From contig NZ_LR026978.1 in the NCBI RefSeq assembly GCF_900604315.1, positions 310,001 to 374,000 on the forward strand: 64,000 nucleotides of DNA, written 5' to 3'. The position numbers were made by a program, and so were the translations under genes. Positions 15,773 through 27,737 of the stretch are shown in pieces. This stretch comes from [Erwinia] mediterraneensis (GTDB taxonomy: Bacteria > Pseudomonadota > Gammaproteobacteria > Enterobacterales > Enterobacteriaceae). Under the pieces are notes generated by a model. It had not been told where the DNA came from, made no database searches, and saw nothing but the letters and a program-made list of their open reading frames with translations. Position 1 is the first letter of the stretch. Every line of letters begins with the position of its first letter.

Positions 15773-16090
15773 ATGACCATTTCAGGTATCAGCAACAGCG
15801 GCAGCAGTCAGGCCGCTTCGCAAATTGCCAGTATCAACCAGCAGATTCAAAGTATCACTAAACAGCTCAAAGAGCTGAGCAACAATGACGATTTAACCAT
15901 CGAGCAAAAAGCCGAACAGCAGCAGCTTCTGGAGTCTCAGATTCAGATATTGCAGGCCCAGCTGGCTCAGCTGCAACAGAAGCAGGCTGAAAAGGCCCAA
16001 CAGACGCAACCCATCAGCCAGAGCAGCGAAACAAAGGCTGACGGTGTTAACCGTCCAACAGATGAAAACCAACTTAACGTTTACATCTAA
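15773..16090 (+). CDS. FlxA-like coiled-coil protein
   Basis: Small protein of 105 residues, probably of the FlxA-like family, whose members are co-expressed with flagellar genes and have no firm function. The N-terminus is Ser/Gly-rich. It is followed by a long coiled coil (about 18-80) rich in Gln, Leu and Lys, and a polar tail. There is no signal peptide or membrane segment. AGAGGAAACC precedes the ATG. The sigma-28-type promoter supports expression with late flagellar genes. Its stop overlaps the stop of convergent yfeR by 3 nt. The gene is isolated from any flagellar cluster in this window. Confidence 0.78.
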   Translation: MTISGISNSGSSQAASQIASINQQIQSITKQLKELSNNDDLTIEQKAEQQQLLESQIQILQAQLAQLQQKQAEKAQQTQPISQSSETKADGVNRPTDENQLNVYI

Positions 16091-17007
16091 AACGCCGGAT
16101 TCAGGGCGCGTTGTTGCGTCAGGAGTTCTGCCTGCTGACGCACCTGCTGCCAGATCGCTTCTGCGGCGGGGGCCAGCGAACGGGTTTTCCGCTTAATCAG
16201 CACCAGACTGCGCTCAATTTCGGGATATAGCCGTCGCACGGTCAGCGGGCGGCCAGCTGGTAACGGCAGCGCCAGTGCGGGCAGGATGCTGATCCCAATG
16301 CCCGCTTCTACCATAGGAAACAGCGTGGCAGGATGCCCCACCGCCTGTGCGACATCCACTTCAATTCCCTGCTGGCGCAAAGCGGCATCAATCAGCAGCC
16401 TGCTGCCAGAGGCGTAATCCTGCAGCACCAGCGTGCGTCCGGCCAGCATCGACCATTGCGGCCGTGCTGTGCTGGTCAGCGCATCGTCATTGCGACACAG
16501 CAGCAAAAACGGCTCATCCAGAATCGGCTGCCCATCAAAATCCGCCTCCGCCAGCGGACCAATCACAATGCCGAAATCTACTTCCCCGTTGCGCACGCTC
16601 TGCAGTACCCACTGCTGAACGCGATCGTGCAGGATTACCTTAATCTCAGGGTAGCTCTGCTGGCTCGCCGCCAGGCACTGCGGCATCAGATGCGCCGAGA
16701 TGGTCTGGCTGGCGGCGATGCGTACTGTGCCGCTGCGTTGTTCGCCCCAGGTGCGGATATCGAGCAGCGTGGTATTCAGCTCTTCCAGTAACCTCTCCAT
16801 GCGTGATGCCAGCTGTTGGCCCGCTTCCGTCAGTATCACCTCGCGCGTGGTACGATCCAGCAGGCGTATCCCCATTTCCGCTTCCAGCTCTTTAATGCTG
16901 TGACTCACCGCTGACTGACTCAGGCCTATCGCTTGCCCCGCCTGGCTGAATCCGCCCTGCTTCGCCACCGCGACAAAGGTTCTTAACTGTCGTAACGTAT
17001 AATTCAT
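16087..17007 (-). CDS. yfeR: LysR-type transcriptional regulator YfeR
   Basis: LysR-family regulator, 306 residues (E. coli YfeR 308). It has an N-terminal winged helix-turn-helix (about 1-60, with the [20 protein letters not shown] helix pair) and a C-terminal periplasmic-binding-protein-like effector domain. It is divergently transcribed from yfeH with a 96-bp shared promoter. This is the usual arrangement for a LysR regulator and its target, so it likely controls yfeH; E. coli work linked YfeR to low-osmolarity expression. The effector is unknown. Confidence 0.9.
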   Translation of the reverse strand: MNYTLRQLRTFVAVAKQGGFSQAGQAIGLSQSAVSHSIKELEAEMGIRLLDRTTREVILTEAGQQLASRMERLLEELNTTLLDIRTWGEQRSGTVRIAASQTISAHLMPQCLAASQQSYPEIKVILHDRVQQWVLQSVRNGEVDFGIVIGPLAEADFDGQPILDEPFLLLCRNDDALTSTARPQWSMLAGRTLVLQDYASGSRLLIDAALRQQGIEVDVAQAVGHPATLFPMVEAGIGISILPALALPLPAGRPLTVRRLYPEIERSLVLIKRKTRSLAPAAEAIWQQVRQQAELLTQQRALNPAF

Positions 17008-17021
17008 CGAATCTGCTCATA

Positions 17022-17038
17022 GATTAATGCAATAAATC
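17022..17038. promoter_or_regulatory. candidate YfeR (LysR-type) binding site
   Basis: GATTAATGCAATAAATC is an imperfect inverted repeat with an outer GATT/AATC pair, in the yfeR-yfeH divergent promoter. It matches the general T-N11-A LysR layout. Confidence 0.35.
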
Positions 17039-17103
17039 AATTTTATTTCTAAACCTGCATCGCGCACAATCATCACCACCTCTATTTTCACCGGATTGTA
17101 ACC

Positions 17104-18117
17104 ATGGGATTTTTACGACTCGATCCAATGATGATTAAGCTGATCATCACCGTGTTGCTGGCGACCTTCCTGCCAGCGCGGGGCGGATTTGTTGATTTCT
17201 TCGAGTGGCTGACCACCGCCGCAATCGCCCTGCTGTTTTTTATGCATGGCGCTAAATTGTCGCGCGAGAAGATTATTGCTGGCAGCAGCCACTGGCGACT
17301 GCACGTATGGATTATGTTCAGTACCTTTGTGCTGTTTCCCATCCTTGGCCTGCTGCTGGTCTGGTGGCATCCGGTGAACGTCAGCGCAGAGATCTATACC
17401 GGCTTCCTCTATCTGTGCATTCTGCCAGCAACCGTCCAGTCGGCTATCGCCTTTACCTCCATGGCGGGCGGTAACGTAGCGGCTGCAGTATGTAGCGCCT
17501 CCGCTTCCAGCCTGCTGGGCGTATTTATTTCACCGCTGCTGGTGAATCTGGTGATGAACGTACACAGCGATATGCCGGGCAACGGCCTGGAACAGCTGGG
17601 TAAAATTATGATGCAACTGCTGGTGCCATTTGTGCTCGGTCATCTTTCCCGCCGCTGGATTGGCGGCTGGGTAGAAAAACACCGTGCTCTGATTGGCAAA
17701 ACGGATCAGACATCGATTCTGCTGGTGGTCTATTCTGCGTTCAGTGAAGCGGTCGTCAACGGCATCTGGCAGCGTGTGGGCGTCGTGACCTTGCTGTGGA
17801 TTCTGGCTGGCAGCTTGCTGCTGCTGTTTGTGGCGCTGGCGATTAACTTTGGTGCAGCGCGTCTGTTTGGCTTTAAACGCGCCGATGAGATTGTGGTGCT
17901 GTTCTGTGGATCGAAAAAGAGCATGGCGAACGGCGTGCCGATGGCAAATATTCTGTTTCCCGCCAGTGCCGTCGGGATTATTGTGCTGCCGCTGATGGTC
18001 TTTCATCAGGTGCAGCTGATGGTCTGCTCCTTTATTGCCCAGCACTATAAAAAAAGCGCGGAAAAGAGCGAGAAGCAGCTGGCCGCCGCAAAGCGCGTGG
18101 TTGAGTCACAAAAGTAG
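17104..18117 (+). CDS. yfeH: YfeH, bile acid:sodium symporter-family transporter
   Basis: Inner-membrane protein of 337 residues with about 9-10 hydrophobic segments, of the SBF/BASS (bile acid:Na+ symporter-like) superfamily. Family marks: LFFMHGAKLSREKI near 58-71, LCILPATVQSAIAFTSMAGGN, and the GSKKSMANGVPMANILF crossover motif near the end. The C-terminus is a charged cytoplasmic tail. The substrate is unknown. It pairs with the divergent regulator gene yfeR, as in E. coli. Confidence 0.88.
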   Translation: MGFLRLDPMMIKLIITVLLATFLPARGGFVDFFEWLTTAAIALLFFMHGAKLSREKIIAGSSHWRLHVWIMFSTFVLFPILGLLLVWWHPVNVSAEIYTGFLYLCILPATVQSAIAFTSMAGGNVAAAVCSASASSLLGVFISPLLVNLVMNVHSDMPGNGLEQLGKIMMQLLVPFVLGHLSRRWIGGWVEKHRALIGKTDQTSILLVVYSAFSEAVVNGIWQRVGVVTLLWILAGSLLLLFVALAINFGAARLFGFKRADEIVVLFCGSKKSMANGVPMANILFPASAVGIIVLPLMVFHQVQLMVCSFIAQHYKKSAEKSEKQLAAAKRVVESQK

Positions 18118-18145
18118 CGCTGGCAGGCTGATGCGGCGGCCAGCT

Positions 18146-18361
18146 TCAGCTGTTGCGCAGGGGCTTAATCAGCCCCTCCAGCCCCTCAGTTTTGATCGCC
18201 AGCGTTAACTGCATCAGTTCACCGAGACGACCTGACGGAAAGTCACCGCTGCGGGCAAACCACAGCAGATAGGGTTCCGGCAGGTCGATGAGTTTTCGCC
18301 CTTTGTATTTCCCAAAGGGCATTTCACTGTTGGCGATCTCCATCAACAACTGCTTGTCCAT
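18146..18361 (-). CDS. ypeB: YpeB, DUF3820 small protein
   Basis: 71-residue cytosolic protein of the YpeB (DUF3820) family, function unknown. The conserved core reads MPFGKYKGRKLIDLPEPYL. It lies directly after ligA with no gap (ATG at 18361, ligA stop at 18362), as in E. coli, so it is co-transcribed with ligA. Confidence 0.9.
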   Translation of the reverse strand: MDKQLLMEIANSEMPFGKYKGRKLIDLPEPYLLWFARSGDFPSGRLGELMQLTLAIKTEGLEGLIKPLRNS

Positions 18362-20422
<2,061 letters not shown>

Positions 20423-20456
20423 TTAAAACATTAGCGTTGCGTGGTCGCGTCAGAGA

Positions 20457-21485
20457 TTAATCCTGCGCCTCTATCACTTCGCGAATACGCGCTTTATAGG
20501 TTTCCAGCTTTTGCGGCGTCATCATGCGGCGCTCATCATCCAGCACCACACCGCCGACATCATCCGCAATACGCTGTGCTGACTGCAGCATCAGCTTGAA
20601 GTTCTGATTCGCATCACCGTAAGAGGGCACCATCATAAAGATAGAGACGCCTGGGGTGGTAAAATCAGTCATCTCATCGGGATTAAAAGAGCCCGGCTTA
20701 ACCATGTTCGCCAGGCTGAACAGAACCGGCCCGCTGCCTGCCGGGCTGAGGTGACGATGGAAAATATTCATTTCGCCAAACTGGAAGCCAGCCTGCAAAA
20801 TACCCTGCAGCAGCGCTTCACCATTCAAAACGCCGCCAGCATGTGCCGCAACGTGCAGAACCAGCACCGCCTCTTTGCTGCCCGATTTCGCCGCTTCACG
20901 CTGTGGTTGCGCGTCGGCGGGTGGTTCAGCTTGCTGTTGGGGCTGCGATTGCGGCTGGGGCTGAGGTTCCGGCGCCGCCTGATAAGCGGGCTGCGGCTGC
21001 ACTGCCGTCAGGGGATCCTGGTCCAGTAAAGGATCGGCCTGCGTCGGCTGCGGTTGCGCCTGTACCGGGGAGGTTCTCTCCGGCTGAGCGGCAGGCTGCA
21101 CGCGTGGCGGCTGTTGCGGTTGCGGACGTGGCTCTGCTGGCGCGCTAAACAGCGGATCGCTGTCGGCCTGCGGCTCGCGACGCGGCGCTGACTGACGTAC
21201 AGGCTCAGCAGGCGACGCCGCAGTGTCATCAGCGGTTTCACTGAAACCATCAAATTTAGGTTCTTCATGCACGGGACGATCGCGGCGGATGCGGACTTCA
21301 CCGGTGGTATCGTCCTCATCTTCTTCGCTCAGGGCTTCATCATCACGCTGTTTCAGACGTTTATGCGGGCGATCACGGAATACTGACGAGCGCTCTTTAC
21401 GGCTGGTCCACAGACCGTGAAGCAGCAGCGCTATAATGGCGATCGCGCCAACAACGATTAATATCAGACGCAAATCCTGCATCAT
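20457..21485 (-). CDS. zipA: cell division protein ZipA
   Basis: Essential divisome protein anchoring FtsZ to the inner membrane, 342 residues. The start was set at 21485 (tandem ATG ATG, protein [12 protein letters not shown]) by match to the known N-terminus; the longer frame is not used. It has one transmembrane helix (about 6-25), then a charged basic and acidic stretch, then a long Pro/Gln-rich linker (about 90-195). The C-terminal FtsZ-binding domain covers about 200-335 ([20 protein letters not shown]). It is divergent from cysZ, as in E. coli. Confidence 0.95.
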   Translation of the reverse strand: MMQDLRLILIVVGAIAIIALLLHGLWTSRKERSSVFRDRPHKRLKQRDDEALSEEDEDDTTGEVRIRRDRPVHEEPKFDGFSETADDTAASPAEPVRQSAPRREPQADSDPLFSAPAEPRPQPQQPPRVQPAAQPERTSPVQAQPQPTQADPLLDQDPLTAVQPQPAYQAAPEPQPQPQSQPQQQAEPPADAQPQREAAKSGSKEAVLVLHVAAHAGGVLNGEALLQGILQAGFQFGEMNIFHRHLSPAGSGPVLFSLANMVKPGSFNPDEMTDFTTPGVSIFMMVPSYGDANQNFKLMLQSAQRIADDVGGVVLDDERRMMTPQKLETYKARIREVIEAQD

Positions 21486-21704
21486 TGTATTCTCTGTTGT
21501 TCCAATACCTTGCCACCGCGGCAAACTTTATCCTCTAACTGTATTTGCCCTGCTACACAAGTGCAAGCGTACACACTATTTTCTGACAAATAAGATAGCT
21601 CCCCCACGCTTTTTTGCTGATTTTTTACCCAAACCTTTCTCTGTTCCAGACAAAAAGCCAGGTTATGATGGGCATCCCCCGACAATTGTGGAGATTTAGC
21701 GTTT

Positions 21705-22463
21705 ATGGCCAGTGAGAATTCTGTCTCATCGTTTAATGGCGTGTACTACTTTAGCCAGGGATGGCGTTTGATTCGCCTGCCTGGCCTGCGCCGCTTTGTG
21801 GTTATTCCGCTGCTGGTGAATGTTTTGCTGATGAGTAGCGCATTTATCTGGCTTTTTTACCGCCTGGGCGACTGGATCCCACGCCTGATGAGCCATATCC
21901 CGGACTGGCTGCACTGGCTGAGCTATCTGCTCTGGCCGCTGTCCGCTATCTGTATTCTGCTGGTATTCAGCTACTTTTTTTCCACGCTGGCGAACTGGAT
22001 CGCCGCCCCCTTCTGCGGCCTGCTGGCGGAACAACTGGAAGGACGGTTAACCGGACAACCGCTGCCCGACAGCGGCTGGCTGGGGATGCTCAAAGATGTG
22101 CCGCGCATTATGAAGCGGGAACTGCAGAAGCTGGGCTACTACCTGCCGCGTGCGCTGGGCCTGCTACTGCTCTACTTTATCCCCGGCTTTGGCCAGACGG
22201 TGGTGCCGGTGCTCTGGTTTCTGTTCAGCGCCTGGATGCTTTCGGTGCAATATTGTGATTATCCGTTCGATAATCACAAGATCAGCTTTAAACAGATGCG
22301 TAACGCGTTGCGTCAGCACAAAGTCGCCAATATGCAGTTTGGCGCGCTGGTCAGTTTGTTTACCCTCATCCCGGTTCTGAATCTGGCGATTATGCCGGTA
22401 GCGGTATGTGGCGCGACGGCGATGTGGGTGGATCGCTACCGCGGCCAGCTGGGCCGCCAGTAA
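21705..22463 (+). CDS. cysZ: sulfate transporter CysZ
   Basis: Inner-membrane, high-affinity proton-coupled sulfate importer feeding cysteine synthesis. 252 residues (E. coli 253), DUF540/EI24 family. Conserved parts: [14 protein letters not shown] near 38-51, [21 protein letters not shown], and [20 protein letters not shown]. It is followed 151 bp later by cysK, as in E. coli. CysB control is expected but no confident CysB site can be drawn by eye. Confidence 0.95.
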   Translation: MASENSVSSFNGVYYFSQGWRLIRLPGLRRFVVIPLLVNVLLMSSAFIWLFYRLGDWIPRLMSHIPDWLHWLSYLLWPLSAICILLVFSYFFSTLANWIAAPFCGLLAEQLEGRLTGQPLPDSGWLGMLKDVPRIMKRELQKLGYYLPRALGLLLLYFIPGFGQTVVPVLWFLFSAWMLSVQYCDYPFDNHKISFKQMRNALRQHKVANMQFGALVSLFTLIPVLNLAIMPVAVCGATAMWVDRYRGQLGRQ

Positions 22464-22614
22464 CCTGCGGGAGCGTATAAAGCGTGCCTTATGCTTTTTC
22501 GCGCAGGCTTATTGCCGTGCGACATATAGATATACGATTTCTTTCCTTCCTTGCGCAGGCAGAAAGCGTATGCTCTGGGTGTTCCCTCAAATTTCATACA
22601 GTTAAGGACGGGCT

Positions 22615-23586
22615 ATGAGTAAGATCTATGAAGACAACTCGTTGACAATCGGTCATACGCCGCTGGTTAGACTGAACCGCATCGGTAACGGCCGCATTCT
22701 GGCAAAAGTTGAATCCCGTAACCCCAGCTTCAGCGTTAAATGCCGTATCGGTGCCAATATGATTTGGGACGCAGAAAAACGCGGTATTCTCAAGCCCGGC
22801 GTTGAACTGGTGGAACCCACCAGCGGTAATACCGGCATCGCGCTCGCCTATGTGGCTGCTGCACGCGGCTACAAGCTGACGTTGACCATGCCGGAAACCA
22901 TGTCAGTTGAGCGTCGTAAACTGCTGAAAGCGCTGGGTGCGAACCTTGAGCTGACAGAAGGCGCAAAAGGCATGAAAGGTGCCATTGCGAAAGCAGAAGA
23001 GATTGTCGCCAGCAATCCTGATAAATATGTGCTGCTACAGCAGTTCAACAACCCGGCAAACCCGGAAATTCATGAAAAAACCACTGGCCCGGAAATCTGG
23101 GAAGATACGGATGGTGAGGTTGATGTCTTTATTGCGGGTGTGGGTACTGGCGGTACGCTGACCGGTGTCAGCCGCTATATCAAGAACACCAAAGGCAAAA
23201 AAGAACTGATTACCGTTGCGGTAGAGCCGACCGATTCGCCGGTCATCGCCCAGGCGCTGGCTGGTGAAGAGCTGAAACCCGGCCCGCATAAAATTCAGGG
23301 TATCGGCGCAGGCTTTATTCCGGGCAACCTGGAGCTGAGCCTGATCGATCGTGTGGTAGGCATTACCAACGAAGAAGCGATTTCAACCGCCCGCCGTCTG
23401 ATGGAAGAAGAAGGTATCCTGGCCGGTATCTCCTCTGGTGCCGCCGTTGCTGCCGCCCTCAAACTGCAGGAAGATGAAGCCTTCGCCAACAAGACAATTG
23501 TGGTGGTGCTGCCCTCCTCTGGCGAACGCTATTTAAGTACCGCACTGTTTGCCGATCTTTTCACGGAAAAAGAGCTGCAGCAGTAA
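22615..23586 (+). CDS. cysK: cysteine synthase A
   Basis: PLP-dependent O-acetylserine sulfhydrylase making cysteine from O-acetylserine and sulfide, 323 residues as in E. coli. The PLP lysine is K42 (SFSVKCRIG). The TSGNTG substrate loop is near 68-73 and the phosphate-binding GTGGT loop near 176-180. The ATG at 22615 follows AAGGA. Family members bind CysE, and the active site is formed by the same residues here. A terminator follows. Confidence 0.98.
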   Translation: MSKIYEDNSLTIGHTPLVRLNRIGNGRILAKVESRNPSFSVKCRIGANMIWDAEKRGILKPGVELVEPTSGNTGIALAYVAAARGYKLTLTMPETMSVERRKLLKALGANLELTEGAKGMKGAIAKAEEIVASNPDKYVLLQQFNNPANPEIHEKTTGPEIWEDTDGEVDVFIAGVGTGGTLTGVSRYIKNTKGKKELITVAVEPTDSPVIAQALAGEELKPGPHKIQGIGAGFIPGNLELSLIDRVVGITNEEAISTARRLMEEEGILAGISSGAAVAAALKLQEDEAFANKTIVVVLPSSGERYLSTALFADLFTEKELQQ

Positions 23587-23610
23587 GGAAAGCGTCTGAA
23601 AGCGGATTAA

Positions 23611-23636
23611 AAAGCACCCAAATGGGTGCTTTTTTG
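23611..23636 (+). terminator. terminator after cysK
   Basis: AAAGCACCCA-AA-TGGGTGCTTT stem followed by TTT. Confidence 0.88.
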
Positions 23637-23972
23637 TGGCGCAGATCTCACTTTTACTACCATGCAGATTGATTTCAGTGATGCCGCTCTGGTATTTAAG
23701 CTTGCAATTATTTCGATGCTTGAAATTAATACGCTTTTGAAGTGGATCAAGCTGAACAGATTTTGAGATTGGCGAAACGGCGAATCCCGGCATAATGAAT
23801 GAAGAAAACCGTCAGAAACTTTCTGATCGGCGCTTCAAAATGCCATACTCATTCAGGCGCATTTTTTGGTCAGCGAGATGCTATACCAGCGCACCTGTCA
23901 CAGGCTAAAGTTGCGGCTCCAGGCTAGACTTTAGATCCATAACACCAAACCTGATAAAGTTGGGGAAATAGA
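23637..23972 (+). promoter_or_regulatory. ptsHI-crr promoter region
   Basis: 336 gene-free bases before ptsH, the place of the multiple CRP- and Cra-linked pts promoters in E. coli. I see no consensus CRP site. GAAACGGCGAATC near 23774 only faintly resembles a Cra operator. The ribosome site before ptsH is weak (GGGGAAATAGA). Confidence 0.4.
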
Positions 23973-24230
23973 ATGTTCCAGCAAGAAGTTACCATTACTG
24001 CACCTAACGGTCTGCACACCCGCCCTGCTGCGCAGTTTGTCAAAGAAGCCAAAGCGTTTCAGTCTGAAATCACCGTAACCTCTAACGGCAAATCTGCCAG
24101 TGCGAAAAGCCTGTTTAAGTTGCAGACGCTGGGTTTGACTCAGGGAACTGTTGTAACTTTGTCAGCAGAAGGTGAAGATGAACAACAGGCTGTTGAACAT
24201 CTGGTTAAACTGATGGCTGAGCTGGAGTAA
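23973..24230 (+). CDS. ptsH: phosphocarrier protein HPr
   Basis: Cytosolic phosphotransfer protein of the sugar PTS, 85 residues. Phosphorylated on H15 (NGLHTRPAA) by enzyme I and passes phosphate to EIIA domains. S46 is present but Gram-negative bacteria normally lack its kinase. First gene of ptsH-ptsI-crr. The gap to ptsI is unusually long (158 nt) and holds a stem-loop. Confidence 0.98.
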   Translation: MFQQEVTITAPNGLHTRPAAQFVKEAKAFQSEITVTSNGKSASAKSLFKLQTLGLTQGTVVTLSAEGEDEQQAVEHLVKLMAELE

Positions 24231-24288
24231 CCCGCTCAGTTTTTACGCAAACCGACTCATCTGCCCCATTGAGTGCAAACATCTTGAT

Positions 24289-24307
24289 CGCGGACAATCT
24301 GTCCGCG
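24289..24307 (+). promoter_or_regulatory. stem-loop in the ptsH-ptsI gap
   Basis: CGCGGACA-ATC-TGTCCGCG, a perfect 8-bp GC-rich stem followed by TTATTGC rather than a T run. It may weaken read-through or protect a ptsH-only mRNA, giving more HPr than enzyme I. Confidence 0.5.
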
Positions 24308-24388
24308 TTATTGCATCCGTACAGTACACTTTCCATGACAATGGCAACGCCTTGGGTTAATGAGCCATCGTGATAAAAAGGTAGGGTT

Positions 24389-26116
24389 ATGATTTCAGGC
24401 ATTTTAGCATCACCAGGTATCGCTTTCGGCAAAGCTTTGCTGCTGAAAGAAGATGACATCGTCATCAACCGCAAAAAGATTTCTGACGATCAGGTTGAGC
24501 AGGAAGTTCAGCGTTTCCTGGACGGTCGCAGCAAAGCGGCTTCACAGCTTGAGGCTATCAAAATCAAAGCCGGTGAAAGCCTCGGTGAAGAAAAAGCTGC
24601 CATCTTCGAAGGCCACATTATGTTGCTGGAAGATGAAGAGCTGGAGCAGGAAATCATCGACCTGATCAAAAAAGAGAAAGCTTCAGCCGACGCGGCAGCT
24701 TACTCGGTCATTGATGGGCAGGCCAAAGCGCTGGAAGAGCTTGACGACGAATATCTGAAAGAGCGCGCCGCCGACGTGCGTGACATCGGCAAACGTTTAC
24801 TGCAAAACATTCTTGGCTTGCATATCGTCGATCTGAGCGCGATTCAGGAAGAATCGATTCTGGTGGCGAAGGATTTGACCCCATCAGAAACGGCCCAGCT
24901 GAACCTGAAAAAAGTGCTGGGCTTTATTACCGATCTGGGCGGCCGTACCTCGCATACCTCGATTATGGCGCGCTCACTGGAGCTGCCTGCCATCGTCGGC
25001 ACCGGTAATGTCACCAACGCCATTAAGAATGGCGATTTTCTGATTCTGGATGCGGTTAACAATAAAGTTTACATTAACCCCACCCCGGAAGTGGCAGAAG
25101 AGCTGAAAGCGGTACAAACGCAGTATCTGTCCGAGAAACATGAACTGGCGAAACTGAAAGATCTACCGGCGATTACGCTGGATGGCCATCAGGTTGAAGT
25201 TTGCGCCAATATCGGCACCGTGCGTGATATCGCGGGCGCTGAGCGTAACGGCGCTGAAGGCGTCGGCCTCTACCGTACCGAATTCTTGTTTATGGATCGC
25301 AATGCGCTGCCAACGGAAGAAGAGCAGTTCCAGGCTTATAAAGCCGTTGCGGAAGCCATGGGCTCTCAGGCGGTTATCGTGCGTACCATGGACATCGGCG
25401 GCGATAAAGATCTGCCTTATATGAATCTGCCGAAAGAAGAGAACCCTTTCCTTGGCTGGCGCGCTATACGTATCGCCATGGACCGTAAAGAGATCCTGCA
25501 CGCCCAGCTGCGCGCCATTTTGCGTGCCTCGGCGTTCGGCAAGCTGCGCATCATGTTCCCGATGATTATCTCAGTCGAAGAAGTACGTAGCCTGAAGCAG
25601 GAGCTGGAGCTGCTGAAAGCGCAGCTGCGTGACGAAGGCAAAGCCTTTGATGAAACCATTGAAGTGGGGATCATGGTAGAAACCCCGGCTTCAGCAGTGA
25701 TTGCGCGTCATCTGGCGAAAGAAGTCGATTTCTTTAGTATTGGGACAAACGACCTTACGCAGTATACTCTGGCAGTAGATCGTGGTAACGACCTGATTTC
25801 GCACCTTTATAACCCGATGACCCCGTCCGTGCTGACCCTGATCAAGCAGGTGATCGATGCTTCTCATGCGGAAGGTAAGTGGACCGGCATGTGTGGTGAG
25901 CTGGCGGGTGACGAACGTGCTACACTACTGTTACTGGGAATGGGGCTGGATGAATTCAGCATGAGTGCGATTTCAATCCCGAGCATCAAGAAAATTATAC
26001 GTAACACCAATTTTGAAGATGCGAAGGCACTGGCTGAGCAGGCTCTGGCTCAACCCACAGCGGAAGATTTAATGAAACTGGTTAATAAATTCATTAAAGA
26101 AAAAACACTCTGCTGA
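24389..26116 (+). CDS. ptsI: PTS enzyme I
   Basis: Phosphoenolpyruvate-protein phosphotransferase, first enzyme of the sugar PTS, 575 residues as in E. coli. The active-site histidine is H189 in [12 protein letters not shown]. The C-terminal PEP-binding barrel contains the conserved [16 protein letters not shown] block and the catalytic Cys in [10 protein letters not shown] near 502. The ATG at 24389 is preceded by AAGG. Followed by crr after 42 nt. Confidence 0.98.
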   Translation: MISGILASPGIAFGKALLLKEDDIVINRKKISDDQVEQEVQRFLDGRSKAASQLEAIKIKAGESLGEEKAAIFEGHIMLLEDEELEQEIIDLIKKEKASADAAAYSVIDGQAKALEELDDEYLKERAADVRDIGKRLLQNILGLHIVDLSAIQEESILVAKDLTPSETAQLNLKKVLGFITDLGGRTSHTSIMARSLELPAIVGTGNVTNAIKNGDFLILDAVNNKVYINPTPEVAEELKAVQTQYLSEKHELAKLKDLPAITLDGHQVEVCANIGTVRDIAGAERNGAEGVGLYRTEFLFMDRNALPTEEEQFQAYKAVAEAMGSQAVIVRTMDIGGDKDLPYMNLPKEENPFLGWRAIRIAMDRKEILHAQLRAILRASAFGKLRIMFPMIISVEEVRSLKQELELLKAQLRDEGKAFDETIEVGIMVETPASAVIARHLAKEVDFFSIGTNDLTQYTLAVDRGNDLISHLYNPMTPSVLTLIKQVIDASHAEGKWTGMCGELAGDERATLLLLGMGLDEFSMSAISIPSIKKIIRNTNFEDAKALAEQALAQPTAEDLMKLVNKFIKEKTLC

Positions 26117-26158
26117 TCCGCGAGACGCTGGCCCAAAATTACTGCTTAGGAGAAGATC

Positions 26159-26662
26159 ATGGGTTTGTTTTCTAAACTTTTTGGCGACAAAACAGAGAGC
26201 GCGTCCGGAACAATTGACATCGTTGCGCCTCTGTCAGGCGAAATCGTGAATATTGAAGACGTACCAGATGTCGTGTTTGCAGAGAAAATTGTGGGTGACG
26301 GTATTGCTATCAAACCCAGCGGCAACAAAATGGTTGCCCCGGTGGATGGTACTATCGGCAAGATTTTCGAAACCAATCATGCATTTTCCATCGAGTCTGA
26401 TAACGGTATCGAACTCTTCGTTCACTTTGGTATCGACACTGTGGAATTGAAAGGTGAAGGCTTCAAACGCATCGCTGAAGAGGGCCAGAAGGTCAAAAAA
26501 GGTGATGTCGTGATCGAATTTGATCTGCCGCTGCTGGAAGAGAAAGCAAAATCAACGCTGACGCCGGTAGTGATCTCTAACATGGATGAGATCAAAGAGT
26601 TAATCAAACTCTCCGGCCAGGTCACCGTAGGTGAAACACCGGTCATTCGTATCAAGAAGTAA
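26159..26662 (+). CDS. crr: glucose-specific PTS enzyme IIA
   Basis: EIIA-Glc, 167 residues (E. coli 169, the difference in the variable N-terminus). It passes phosphate from HPr to glucose EIIBC and regulates adenylate cyclase and inducer uptake. The active-site pair is H74 and H89 (FVHFGIDT). An amphipathic N-terminal membrane-binding helix (MGLFSKLFG) is kept. AGGAGAAGATC precedes the start. Last gene of the pts operon. Confidence 0.97.
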   Translation: MGLFSKLFGDKTESASGTIDIVAPLSGEIVNIEDVPDVVFAEKIVGDGIAIKPSGNKMVAPVDGTIGKIFETNHAFSIESDNGIELFVHFGIDTVELKGEGFKRIAEEGQKVKKGDVVIEFDLPLLEEKAKSTLTPVVISNMDEIKELIKLSGQVTVGETPVIRIKK

Positions 26663-26680
26663 GTCCCGACAGTAAACGAA

Positions 26681-26706
26681 ACGGCACCCCAGGGTGCCGT
26701 TTTTGT
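26681..26706 (+). terminator. terminator of the pts operon
   Basis: ACGGCACCC-CA-GGGTGCCGT followed by TTTTG. Confidence 0.9.
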
Positions 26707-26770
26707 TTGCGCCGCATCCGGCTGTTGCCACCCGTCTTCCGGGCGCAGGCCAGCTCAGGATGGACAGGCG

Positions 26771-27652
26771 TTAACCGTAGACGCCAGTAGAAAGGTAACG
26801 ATCGCCGCGGTCGCAAATAATCGCCACCACAATACTGCCCGGGTTATCACGCGCGATACGTAATGCGCCCGCCACCGCGCCGCCAGAACTGACGCCGCAG
26901 AACAGGCCTTCGCGCTGCGCCAGCGCCCGCATCGTCTCTTCCGCCTCGTGCTGTGACATATCCATTACCGTATCCACCAGCTCAGGACGGAAAATGCCCG
27001 GTAGCCAGGCTGGCGACCAGCGCCGGATGCCCGGAATATTGCTGCCTTCGCAGGGTTGCAGACCGACAATCTGTACCTGCGCGCTCTGTTCTTTCAGATA
27101 CTGCGCAACCCCGGTAATGGTGCCCGTGGTGCCCATGCTGGAAACGAAATGCGTCAGCCGTCCCTGCGTCTGCTGCCAGATTTCCGGGCCGGTGGTGCGG
27201 TAGTGTGCCAGCGGGTTATCAGAGTTGTTAAACTGGTCGAGCACTTTGCCTTCGCCGCGATCCGCCATCTGCTGTGCCAGCTCACGCGCGCCTTCCATCC
27301 CCTGCTCGCGGGTGACCAGCACCAGCTCTGCGCCGTAAGCGCGCATCGCGGCCTGCCGCTCCTGACTCATGTTTTCTGGCATCAGCAGCCGGAGATGATA
27401 GCCCTTCATCGCCGCAATCATCGCCAGCGCAATGCCGGTGTTGCCGCTGGTCGCTTCAATCAGCACATCGCCGGGCTGGATCTCACCGCGCAGCTCCGCC
27501 TGATGAATCATCGACCAGGCGGCACGATCTTTCACCGAGCCGGCGGGATTGTTGCCTTCCAGTTTCAGCCAGACTTCGCTGCCATTGGCAGGCGTCAGGC
27601 GCTGCAATTTAATCAGCGGTGTATTGCCGATTGTCTGTTCCAGAGTCGTCAC
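26771..27652 (-). CDS. cysM: cysteine synthase B
   Basis: PLP enzyme making cysteine from O-acetylserine and sulfide or thiosulfate, 293 residues. The start was set at the GTG at 27652 (MTTLEQTIGN), preceded by AGGA, by match to the known N-terminus. The PLP lysine is K41 (NNPAGSVKDRAAW) and the substrate loop TSGNTG is present. The protein ends LSTGVYG, about ten residues short of E. coli CysM (303). A terminator-like hairpin lies between it and cysA. Confidence 0.95.
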   Translation of the reverse strand: MTTLEQTIGNTPLIKLQRLTPANGSEVWLKLEGNNPAGSVKDRAAWSMIHQAELRGEIQPGDVLIEATSGNTGIALAMIAAMKGYHLRLLMPENMSQERQAAMRAYGAELVLVTREQGMEGARELAQQMADRGEGKVLDQFNNSDNPLAHYRTTGPEIWQQTQGRLTHFVSSMGTTGTITGVAQYLKEQSAQVQIVGLQPCEGSNIPGIRRWSPAWLPGIFRPELVDTVMDMSQHEAEETMRALAQREGLFCGVSSGGAVAGALRIARDNPGSIVVAIICDRGDRYLSTGVYG

Positions 27653-27680
27653 AATGTTTATTCCTGGTAAGAAAAGGCGC

Positions 27681-27710
27681 AAAAAAGTCGGGCGGGAAAG
27701 TCCCGCCCGA
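27681..27710 (-). terminator. hairpin terminator between cysA and cysM
   Basis: TCGGGCGGGA-AAG-TCCCGCCCGA, perfect 10-bp stem, followed on the minus strand by a T run (AAAAAA at 27681-27686 on +). It should end most cysPTWA transcripts before cysM. Confidence 0.8.
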
Positions 27711-27737
27711 AGAAATGCTTGTCATCCTGTCAAAATA

